A stretch of 64,000 nt of DNA from Phytohabitans houttuyneae (lineage in GTDB: Bacteria; Actinomycetota; Actinomycetes; Mycobacteriales; Micromonosporaceae): the NCBI RefSeq assembly GCF_011764425.1, contig NZ_BLPF01000002.1, positions 248,001-312,000 of the forward strand, read 5' to 3'. A program made the translations under genes and the position numbers. This document shows, in pieces, positions 57,498 through 64,000 of the stretch. Positions within the stretch are counted from its first letter, which is position 1; each line of letters starts with the position of its first letter. The notes beneath the pieces were generated by a model. The model saw nothing but the letters and a program-made list of their open reading frames with translations, ran no database searches and had not been told where the DNA came from.

Positions 57498-59090
57498 ATG
57501 GCCAAGTTCAACACCACCAGGACGCGCGCTGCTGCGGGCAACGGCCCGCTGGCCGCCGAGAAGACGCCGAGCCTGCGCACGTACGAGGGTGCGCCGGGCT
57601 TCGCCCGGGACGTGAAGTCCGAGCTGTTCCTGCTGGCCGTCGCCAACTTCGTCGGCGAGGACACGTTCTACGAGAAGGCCGGTTCGCGGGACGGCCGGTT
57701 CGCCGGCCTGGTCCGGCAGGTGGCGTACGCCGACGTCGACTGGCTGACCGCCTTCCTGCGGTGGCTGCGCACGGACGCCAACCTGCGGTCCGCGCCGATC
57801 GTGGCTGCCGCGGAGGCCGTCAAGGCGCGGCTCGACGCCGGTGTGCACGGCGGCAACCGTCAGCTTGTCACCGCGGTCATGGCGCGTGCGGACGAGCCGG
57901 GCGAGTTCCTGGCGTACTGGCGTTCGCGGTTCGGCCGCACCGTTCCGCTGCCGGTCAAGAACGGCCTGCGCGACGCCGTCGTGCGGCTGTACTCGGAGCG
58001 GAGCCTGCTCAAGTACGACACCGGCGCGCGAGGCTACCGGTTCGCGGACCTGATCGACCTGTACCGGCCGGCGCCGAAGGACGAGCGCCAGTCGGCACTG
58101 TTCCGGCACGCGCTCGACCGGCGGCACCACCGCGCCGACGACGTTCCCGCGGTGCTGTCGATGCTGCGTACCCGCGGCGAGCTGGCGGCGCTGCCGGTGG
58201 GCGAGCGGCGCGCGGTCCTGGCCGACCCCGCGCGGCTGGCCCGAGCCGGCATGACGTGGGAGGCGCTGTCCGGGTGGCTGGACGGGCCGATGGACAAGGC
58301 GGCGTGGGAGGCGATGATTCCCTCGATGGGCATCATGGCGCTGGCGCGAAACCTGCGAAACTTCGACGAGGCGGGCGTCAGCGACCAGGTCGCCGCGACC
58401 GTGGCGGCGCGGTTCGCCGACCCGGCCGAGGTCGCCAAGTCCCGGATGTTCCCGTTCCGCTGGCTCGCGGCGTACGAGCAGGCGCCGTCGCCGCGGTGGG
58501 GCCACGCCCTGGACAAGGCGCTGCAGGCGTCCCTGTCGCACCTGCCGGCCATGCCGGGCCGCACCTTGGTGCTGGTGGACACCTCGGCGTCGATGTCCTC
58601 GGGCGGCTTCTCGAAGCACTCGAAGATGACGCCGGTGAAGGCGGCCGCCGTGTTCGGCGTCGCGCTGGCGGCGAAGGGGGAGCGCGTGGACCTGCACGGG
58701 TTCGCCGACGGTGTGTTCCGCCACCGGGTCGGCAAGGGCGCGTCGGTGATCAAGGAGGTGGCGGCGTTCTGCAAGCGGATCGGCGAGGTGGGCCACGGCA
58801 CCCAGGTCGCCCAGTCGATCCGGGCCACGTTTGCGGGCCACGACCGGGTGTTCGTCATCTCGGACATGCAGACGATGACCGGCCACCACGCCGGCGGCGT
58901 CATGCAGGCCGTGCCGCGGTCGGTGCCGCTGTACGGCGTCAACCTGGGCGGTTACCGGCCGGCGGCGTTCGATGCCGGCTCGCCGAACCGGATCGAGTTC
59001 GGTGGCCTCACCGACGCCATGTTCAGGATCGTCCCGCTGGTCGAGGCGGGCGGCGACGCTTCCTGGCCGTGGTTGGCGCCACAAGGGTGA
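57498..59090 (+). CDS. rsr: Ro60-family (TROVE domain) RNA-binding protein
   Basis: A 530-residue ring-shaped Ro60 homologue. Residues about 30-345 form the helical TROVE domain (GFARDVKSELFLLAVANFVG, GRFAGLVRQVAYADVDWLTA, VTAVMARADEPGEFLAYWRS). Residues 355-530 form a von Willebrand A domain with the metal site VLVDTSASMSSGG (Asp near 361) and RVFVISDMQTMTGHHAGG. Ro60 binds Y RNA and the ends of misfolded RNA. In Deinococcus and Salmonella it works with PNPase or the RtcB repair operon. GAGG lies eight bases before the ATG, within a hairpin. The tRNA array and Y RNA upstream form a likely single RNA-handling unit. Confidence 0.93.
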   Translation: MAKFNTTRTRAAAGNGPLAAEKTPSLRTYEGAPGFARDVKSELFLLAVANFVGEDTFYEKAGSRDGRFAGLVRQVAYADVDWLTAFLRWLRTDANLRSAPIVAAAEAVKARLDAGVHGGNRQLVTAVMARADEPGEFLAYWRSRFGRTVPLPVKNGLRDAVVRLYSERSLLKYDTGARGYRFADLIDLYRPAPKDERQSALFRHALDRRHHRADDVPAVLSMLRTRGELAALPVGERRAVLADPARLARAGMTWEALSGWLDGPMDKAAWEAMIPSMGIMALARNLRNFDEAGVSDQVAATVAARFADPAEVAKSRMFPFRWLAAYEQAPSPRWGHALDKALQASLSHLPAMPGRTLVLVDTSASMSSGGFSKHSKMTPVKAAAVFGVALAAKGERVDLHGFADGVFRHRVGKGASVIKEVAAFCKRIGEVGHGTQVAQSIRATFAGHDRVFVISDMQTMTGHHAGGVMQAVPRSVPLYGVNLGGYRPAAFDAGSPNRIEFGGLTDAMFRIVPLVEAGGDASWPWLAPQG

Positions 59091-59099
59091 CAGCCACCG

Positions 59100-59136
59100 G
59101 CCCGCCGCTCACGGGCGATTTCCGTGAGCGGCGGGC
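59100..59136. terminator. Strong bidirectional terminator
   Basis: GCCCGCCGCTCACGG and CCGTGAGCGGCGGGC form a perfect 15-pair stem with a seven-base loop, then TCTTCTC. It lies between the Ro60 stop and the converging ABC permease gene. Confidence 0.8.
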
Positions 59137-59144
59137 TCTTCTCG

Positions 59145-61523
59145 TCATTCGGTGCGCAGCGCCACCGCGACCCGTGTCTTTGCCGCCCACCCGGCCGGCA
59201 TCAGTGCGCCGACCACCGCGATGAGCAGTCCGGCGAGGCCGAATACAAGCAGCGCCACCGGGCTGTACACGTCGAGGACCGCGTCGGGCAGGCGGAAGCC
59301 GACGCTGCTGGCCATCTCGGTGATGACCGTGCGTTGCAGGAGCACGCCGAGCGCCGTACCGAGCGCGCCTCCGACGAGGCCGGTGACCACGACCGAGGCG
59401 ATGACCATCGCCGTGACCTGCCGCGGGCCCATCCCGAGCGCCTTGTGCACCCCGAGGTCGTGGACGCGTTCGCGGGTTTCCAGGACGACCGTGTTCATGA
59501 CGCCCAGGCCGGCGACGACCATCAGCATGAGGCTGAGCAGCCCGGTCAGCGTGTTGACGATAATGATCATTTCGTCGGGCTCGTGGCTGATGCGGTCGGC
59601 CTGCGCGCCGAGCGGCTCCAGCGCCGCCGACAGGCCCTGGACATACGCCCCGGTGTCGGTGCCGGACCGCACGCTGACGTAGTACGTCATCGGTGCCAGC
59701 TCCGGCTCGGCCTGGCGAAGCGTGGCGAGGTCGGTGACCACCTGCATGCCGTCGTTGTCGGTGTTGAACACCTCGCCCACGATCTTGACGGTGAGGTCGA
59801 CGCTGTTGACGGTCAGCACGATGCTGTCACCCACCTCCTTGCCGGCCGCGGTCAGGAACGGCGTCGATACGACGATCTGTCCCGGCCCGCTCAGCCACGA
59901 GCCGGAGACCATCCGGTAGTAGCGGGCCGAATCCGGTCCGGTGACGCCGACCGCGTCGAGGCTCCCGGTGACCCCCACAGCGGTGAGCTCGCTGCGCGCC
60001 GTGCCCATGTACCCACCGGTGCCCGTCTGGGCGGCGATCGCCTTCTCGATCGCCGCCGGGTCGTCGAGCGGCTGCGGTCCCCGCGGCCCCGGCTGCGGCC
60101 CTTCCGGACCCGGTGGCGGTCCACCTTGCCTGAACTCGCGCGCCATGCCGACCTCGACGTCGGCGATGTCCTCGACCTCCTGGACCCGGTTCAGCGAGGT
60201 ACCGAGTCCGACGGCGAACGTGACAGCCGCGGCGCCGAACGCGATCGCGGCGACGATGCTGACCGCTCGTACCGGCCGGGCGAAGGGGTGGGCGAGGCCG
60301 AGCGTCACCGGCCGGGGGATCGGCAACCGGCCGGTCAGCCGGGCCGCCCACTGGCCGCGGCCGGGTCGGGGGGTACGGCCGACGGCGAGCGCGTCGACGC
60401 TGCGCAGCCGGCCGGCCCGGATGGAGGCGGCGAAGGCGGTCACGGCGACCATGGCGAGCGCGCCGCCGACCACCACCGCGTCGACCCACGGCTCGACGCC
60501 GCTGTCGTTCGTGCCGTAGATGCGGTTGGTCTGCGCGAGGATCGGCACGGTGAGCAGGTTGCCGGCGACGACGCCGAGCGCCGCACCGACGGTGGCCGGG
60601 ATGAGTGCCTGGCTCATGTACGCCCGGACCACCTTCGCCGGGGTGAAACCGAGCGCCTTGAGGATGCCGATCCGGCGGGTGGCGGTCGAGACGGCGCCCG
60701 CCACCACGTTGCCGATGATCAGCACCGCCATGACCACGCCCAGCACTCCGAACGCGATCAGGAACGGCACCAGCAGGATGGTGTCGCCGGTCGCCTCGCG
60801 GCGGACGTCCAGCCATGACTGGGCGCTGGCGACCGCGCCGGCGGGCAGGGTCGCCTCCACGGCGGTCCGGCCGGTCTGTACCTGCGCGGCCGTGTCGGCC
60901 GTGGTGAAGCGGTAGAGCATCTGGTACGTGCGGGGACCCTCAGGTCCGGTCCAGGCGGCGAGCTGCGCCGGCGTGGTCCAGGCGTCGGCGGTCAGGCTGA
61001 CCGACCGGGCGATCCCGACGACGGTCACCGAAGGGCTGCCCGGCGCCTCGGTGACCGTCCACTGCCGGCCGGTGGCCTTCGGCGGCAACCGCAGGCCACC
61101 CCCCGTGGCCAGCACGATCTCCCCGGGGGCGGTCGCCCACCGGCCTTCGATGAGGTTGACCTGGTCGACCGTGCCGCCCGGGTCGGCCCGCCCGACGACG
61201 TTCAGCGGCGGGAGCCGGTTGCCCGCCTGGCTGGTCAGTGAAAACTGCGCGCTCGCGAACGGCCCCGCCGACGCGGCGACCCCCGCGGCGCTCGCGGAGT
61301 CGGCGAGCTGCGCCTCGGTGGCCGCATCCGCGTTGAACTGGGCGGTGAGGTGCGCACCCCGTTGCTGCTTGAACGCCCGGTCGAAGGGCCCGTGCGAGGC
61401 CACCATCAGCGAACCGCCCAGGACGGCCGAGGTCACCGCGATCATCACGACCAGGCCGATCACGACCGTCTGGACCCGCCGCCGGCCCACCCCGGACCGG
61501 ACCACCCGCGTCAGCGCACTCAT
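59145..61523 (-). CDS. ABC transporter permease, FtsX/MacB type
   Basis: A 792-residue membrane protein with two FtsX-like permease halves. The first helix is residues about 14-40 (VQTVVIGLVVMIAVTSAVLG). A large extracellular MacB-like domain follows, then helices near 255-280, 305-330 and 355-380. The second periplasmic domain (about 460-620) is followed by three C-terminal helices (LTGLLSLMLMVVAGLGVMNT). The ATG overlaps the stop of the ATPase gene (ATGA). Such pairs extrude lipids, peptides or antibiotics, or act mechanically on envelope proteins. Confidence 0.9.
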   Translation of the reverse strand: MSALTRVVRSGVGRRRVQTVVIGLVVMIAVTSAVLGGSLMVASHGPFDRAFKQQRGAHLTAQFNADAATEAQLADSASAAGVAASAGPFASAQFSLTSQAGNRLPPLNVVGRADPGGTVDQVNLIEGRWATAPGEIVLATGGGLRLPPKATGRQWTVTEAPGSPSVTVVGIARSVSLTADAWTTPAQLAAWTGPEGPRTYQMLYRFTTADTAAQVQTGRTAVEATLPAGAVASAQSWLDVRREATGDTILLVPFLIAFGVLGVVMAVLIIGNVVAGAVSTATRRIGILKALGFTPAKVVRAYMSQALIPATVGAALGVVAGNLLTVPILAQTNRIYGTNDSGVEPWVDAVVVGGALAMVAVTAFAASIRAGRLRSVDALAVGRTPRPGRGQWAARLTGRLPIPRPVTLGLAHPFARPVRAVSIVAAIAFGAAAVTFAVGLGTSLNRVQEVEDIADVEVGMAREFRQGGPPPGPEGPQPGPRGPQPLDDPAAIEKAIAAQTGTGGYMGTARSELTAVGVTGSLDAVGVTGPDSARYYRMVSGSWLSGPGQIVVSTPFLTAAGKEVGDSIVLTVNSVDLTVKIVGEVFNTDNDGMQVVTDLATLRQAEPELAPMTYYVSVRSGTDTGAYVQGLSAALEPLGAQADRISHEPDEMIIIVNTLTGLLSLMLMVVAGLGVMNTVVLETRERVHDLGVHKALGMGPRQVTAMVIASVVVTGLVGGALGTALGVLLQRTVITEMASSVGFRLPDAVLDVYSPVALLVFGLAGLLIAVVGALMPAGWAAKTRVAVALRTE

Positions 61524-62212
61524 CGGACCGGCTCCATCGCGGAGTCGGCGGCGATCCGCCCGTCGAGCAGCTGGACGGTCCGGGTGGCGCATCTTTCGGC
61601 GAGCACCAGGTCGTGGGTGACCAGGATGATGGTCTGGCCGTCGGCGTGCAGCTCGGACAGCAGCCGCATGACATCCTCGCCGGAGGCGGTGTCCAGGGCG
61701 CCGGTCGGCTCGTCGGCCAGCAGCAGCGCCGGCCGGTTCATCAGTGCGCGGGCGACCGCGACCCGCTGCCGTTCACCGCCGGAGAGCCTTCCCGGGTACG
61801 CGGAGGCGTGCCGGCCGACGCCGAGCCGGCCGAGCAGCTCGGTGGCCATGCGGTGGGCGGTGCCGCGGCTCGTCCCGGCCAGCTGCGCCGGGAGCATGAC
61901 GTTGTCGGCGACGGTCAGGTCGTCGAGCAGGTTGAAGAACTGGAACACCAGCCCGATGCGGGTGCTGCGGTACCGGGCCGAGGCCGCCTCGCCGAGCTTG
62001 TCGACCCGGATCCCGTCGACGGTGACCGTGCCGGTGCTCGGCCGGTCCAGCCCGGCCACCAGGTTGAGCAGCGTCGACTTGCCGCTGCCGGACGGGCCGA
62101 GGACCGCCACAGCCTCGCCGGGCGCGACGCTCAACGACACCTCACGGAGTGCCGGCGGTCCTTCGTCGTACTTGCGTGTCACCTCGTGCAGTTCGATCAG
62201 CGGTGCGGTCAT
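61520..62212 (-). CDS. ABC transporter ATPase, LolD/MacB type
   Basis: A 230-residue ATPase. Walker A GPSGSGKSTLLNLVAGLDRP, the Q loop GLVFQFFNLLDDLT, signature LSGGERQRVAVARALM, Walker B LLLADEPTGALD and the switch His in VTHDLVLAERC are all present. The ADEPTGALD form is typical for the FtsE/LolD/MacB group, which pairs with FtsX-type permeases like the overlapping gene. The two-component genes at 62418 onward diverge from it and probably control it, as in many actinobacterial exporter loci. Confidence 0.93.
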   Translation of the reverse strand: MTAPLIELHEVTRKYDEGPPALREVSLSVAPGEAVAVLGPSGSGKSTLLNLVAGLDRPSTGTVTVDGIRVDKLGEAASARYRSTRIGLVFQFFNLLDDLTVADNVMLPAQLAGTSRGTAHRMATELLGRLGVGRHASAYPGRLSGGERQRVAVARALMNRPALLLADEPTGALDTASGEDVMRLLSELHADGQTIILVTHDLVLAERCATRTVQLLDGRIAADSAMEPVR

Positions 62213-62417
62213 CTCCCCGTCTCCTCACTCGCTCGTGGTTCGGCGGCGCTGACGCTATGGCCGGGGACGAATCGCGCACATCGCCAGCGGGAGGCATATT
62301 CGGTACCCCATCGGGATGAGCGGTCGTGGCGTCATCCTTGCGATGTAGGCGTGCGATGTACGGCCGCCGCTCGCGCAGCGGATGCCGCCGGGCCGGCCCG
62401 GTGGAGAGAATGAGCAG

Positions 62418-63741
62418 ATGACGGGGCGTGCGGTGGCCATGCGGCTGCGGGCTGGCATCCGGTCGCTGACGCGTCCGGTCGGCCCGCTGCCGCCGTTGTC
62501 GCGGCGGGGCAGGCGTTCGACGTGCTCCTGGCGCTGGGGCTGGGTCTGCTCGCGATCCAGGCGGGCGACACCGGATCCGGCGACCGGCGGTCGATCACCC
62601 ACATGGAGATCCAGTCGGCGGAGCGCATGCGCCTGCTGCCGGAGCGTGCCGAGCCGGTGTGGCCGCCGTTCCTGCCGGTCGAAGACGACGGGAGTGGCTG
62701 GACGGCGGTGCTGCTGCTGTTGGTCGCGTTGCCGCTGGTGCTGCGCCGCCGGTACCCCTCGGTGTGCTCTGGTCCTTGCTGGCGATGGCCGTGATCGTCA
62801 GCGACAACCCGGCCGCGCTGCGGTTGTCGTTCTTCGCCTGTGTGATCGCCGGCTACAGTGCGGCCGTCTTCAGCCCGTACAAGGTGCCGGCCCTGGCCAG
62901 CCTGCCGCTGGCGGCGGTCATGCACGCCGGGCTGCAGTCGGATGCCAGCTCGGTGTCGGGCAGCGCCGTGCCGTTCCTGATCCTGCTGCCGATCGCGGTG
63001 GCGGCCGAGGGCCTGCGGCGGTGGAAACAGCACGCGGACGACGGCCGGGCGCGGATGTCGGCGATGGAACACGAGCAGATCGAGGCGCTGCGCCGGGCGA
63101 CCGAGCTGGAGCGTGCCCGGATCGCGCGGGAGCTGCACGACGTGGTGACCCACAACGTCAGCGTGATGGTGATCCAGGCCGGCGCCGCCCGGAAGGTCAT
63201 GGAGGCCACCCCCGAGGAGGCGCGGGCGGCGCTGCTCGCGGTCGAGGCCAGCGGCCGGGCGGCGATGACGGAGCTGCGGCAGGTGATGGGGCTGCTGACG
63301 ATGGACGGCGACGCCGGCCGGCGGGGCGAGGCCGACCTGGCGCCGCAGCCGACGCTCGACGGGCTGGACGCGCTGGTGGTGCGGATGCGCGACTCCGGGG
63401 TCGCGGTCGACTTCGAAATGCGCGGGCAGCGCGCGCCGCTGCCGTCCGGCGTCGAGCTGACCGTGTACCGGCTGGTGCAGGAGGCGCTGACGAACACCGT
63501 GAAACACGCGGCCGGCGCGTCCGTGCGCGTGCTCGTCGAGTACGCCGCGGACCACGTGCGGGTCGAGGTCACCGACACCGGCGGCCGGCCGGGCGCGACC
63601 GCCGGTACCGGCACCGGGCGGGGGCTGATCGGGCTGCGGGAGCGGCTGTCGGTCTACGGTGGCACTCTGCAGGCGGGCCCGCGGCTGACCGGTGGGTACC
63701 GTGTCCAGGCTCGGATTCCGGTGGAGGTGGGCACAGCGTGA
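62418..63741 (+). pseudogene. NarL-type sensor histidine kinase, reading frame broken by two single-base losses
   Basis: Three frames carry successive parts: MTGRAVAMRLRAGIRSLTRP (62418 on), LLALGLGLLAIQAGDTGS (about 62510-62757) and PLGVLWSLLAMAVIVSDNPA to the end (62758-63741). Restoring one G in the GGGG run at 62506-62509 and one C in the CCCC run at 62755-62758 gives one protein of about 441 residues. It has membrane helices to about 200, the HisKA_3 motif ERARIARELHDVVTHNVSVM and an ATPase domain, LTVYRLVQEALTNTVKHAAG and GRGLIGLRERLSVYGG. Its TGA overlaps the next GTG. An intact kinase in the cell is likely. Confidence 0.75.
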
Positions 63742-64000
63742 CCGCGGCGCTGCGGGTGGTGGTCGCCGACGACCAGGCGCTGGTCCGGGCCGGGTTCCGG
63801 ATGATCTTGACCGCCGACGGTATCGAGGTGGTCGCCGAGGCGACGACCGGGCTCGAGGCCGTGGACGCCGTGCAGCGGCACCGGCCCGACGTGGTGCTGA
63901 TGGACATCCGGATGCCCCAGATGGACGGCCTCGCGGCCACCCGACAGATCCTGACCGGCGCCGGCGAGGCACCCCGCATCATCATGCTCACGACCTTCGA
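63738..64000 (+). CDS. NarL-family response regulator (partial, 3' end beyond window)
   Basis: GTG 63738 opens VTAALRVVVADDQALVRAGF and continues with VVLMDIRMPQMDGLAATRQI (phosphoacceptor Asp near 55). It ends in IIMLTTF at the window edge. Only the receiver domain is visible; the LuxR-type helix-turn-helix should follow. The start overlaps the kinase stop (GTGA), forming a two-component pair beside a divergent ABC exporter. Confidence 0.88.
   Translation, partial: MTAALRVVVADDQALVRAGFRMILTADGIEVVAEATTGLEAVDAVQRHRPDVVLMDIRMPQMDGLAATRQILTGAGEAPRIIMLTTF

Noticed and set aside
54947-57500. CRISPR-like array
   Set aside because: The repeated GTTCGA-type strings are tRNA T loops at irregular spacing and not direct repeats with uniform spacers. 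No cas gene is present.
57476-59224. A 582-codon plus-strand frame overlapping the Ro60 gene
   Set aside because: Arg/Gly-rich shadow of the TROVE frame; the Ro60 frame has the real domains and ribosome site.

Overview
The window is high-GC DNA from an actinobacterium. GTG starts, strong AAGGAGG ribosome sites, ATGA and GTGA gene overlaps and the gene content (DosR-type regulator, SARP/BTAD regulator, CstR/CsoR, TIGR03086 protein) fit a Micromonosporaceae-like or related filamentous genus. That placement is inference; no taxonomic marker such as rRNA is present.

Positions 1-44,000 read as a hypoxia/dormancy island. It holds universal stress proteins, a P-type cation ATPase, TrkA-type NAD-binding proteins, a SHOCT membrane protein, a CueP copper protein, a DosR/DevR-type response regulator, a large minus-strand operon (transhydrogenase pntA1-pntA2-pntB, 2-oxoacid:ferredoxin oxidoreductase porG-porA-porB, and a GltD-like flavoprotein with built-in ferredoxin), OsmC, DoxX, phosphoketolase, a CBS-BON protein, an Acg-type nitroreductase, a GH65 phosphorylase, a sugar-type ABC ATPase and a secreted multicopper oxidase. 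Imperfect palindromes of the GGGAC-N4-GTCCC type, like the mycobacterial DosR box, lie mostly about 35-120 bases upstream of many of these genes, so the local DosR homologue probably controls them. Together they suggest a programme for low-oxygen redox balance: pyruvate oxidation to reduced ferredoxin, transfer to NAD(P)H, phosphoketolase carbon flow, disaccharide phosphorolysis and stress proteins.

Embedded at 17,200-23,600 is a sulfur module: a persulfide-dioxygenase-like MBL/rhodanese protein, a rhodanese membrane protein, a SulP transporter and a CstR-like repressor. CsoR-family operators lie before the MBL gene and before the repressor gene. A two-component pair and a GntR/UTRA regulator sit with it.

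Positions 44,000-54,600 are more ordinary accessory DNA: an M64 metallopeptidase with FG-GAP repeats, small secreted proteins, an FGGY kinase, a TIGR03086 protein and a large TPR/BTAD regulator. Positions 54,979-57,224 hold a compact tRNA array (at least ten full genes, then a partial and a complete tRNA-Tyr). It is followed by a predicted Y RNA of the YrlA type (57,281-57,457), in which a tRNA-like module is joined at its acceptor end and closed by a 24-bp stem, and directly by a Ro60/TROVE protein gene (57,498). This tRNA array, Y RNA and Ro60 assembly is the most unusual part of the window. The window ends with an ABC exporter pair and a NarL-type two-component system.

Six apparent single-base deletions, most in runs of G or C, break dosR, porB, a lipoprotein gene, the M64 gene and the terminal kinase (twice). 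Their uniform type suggests sequencing undercalls rather than real decay, so the affected genes should be read as reconstructed.
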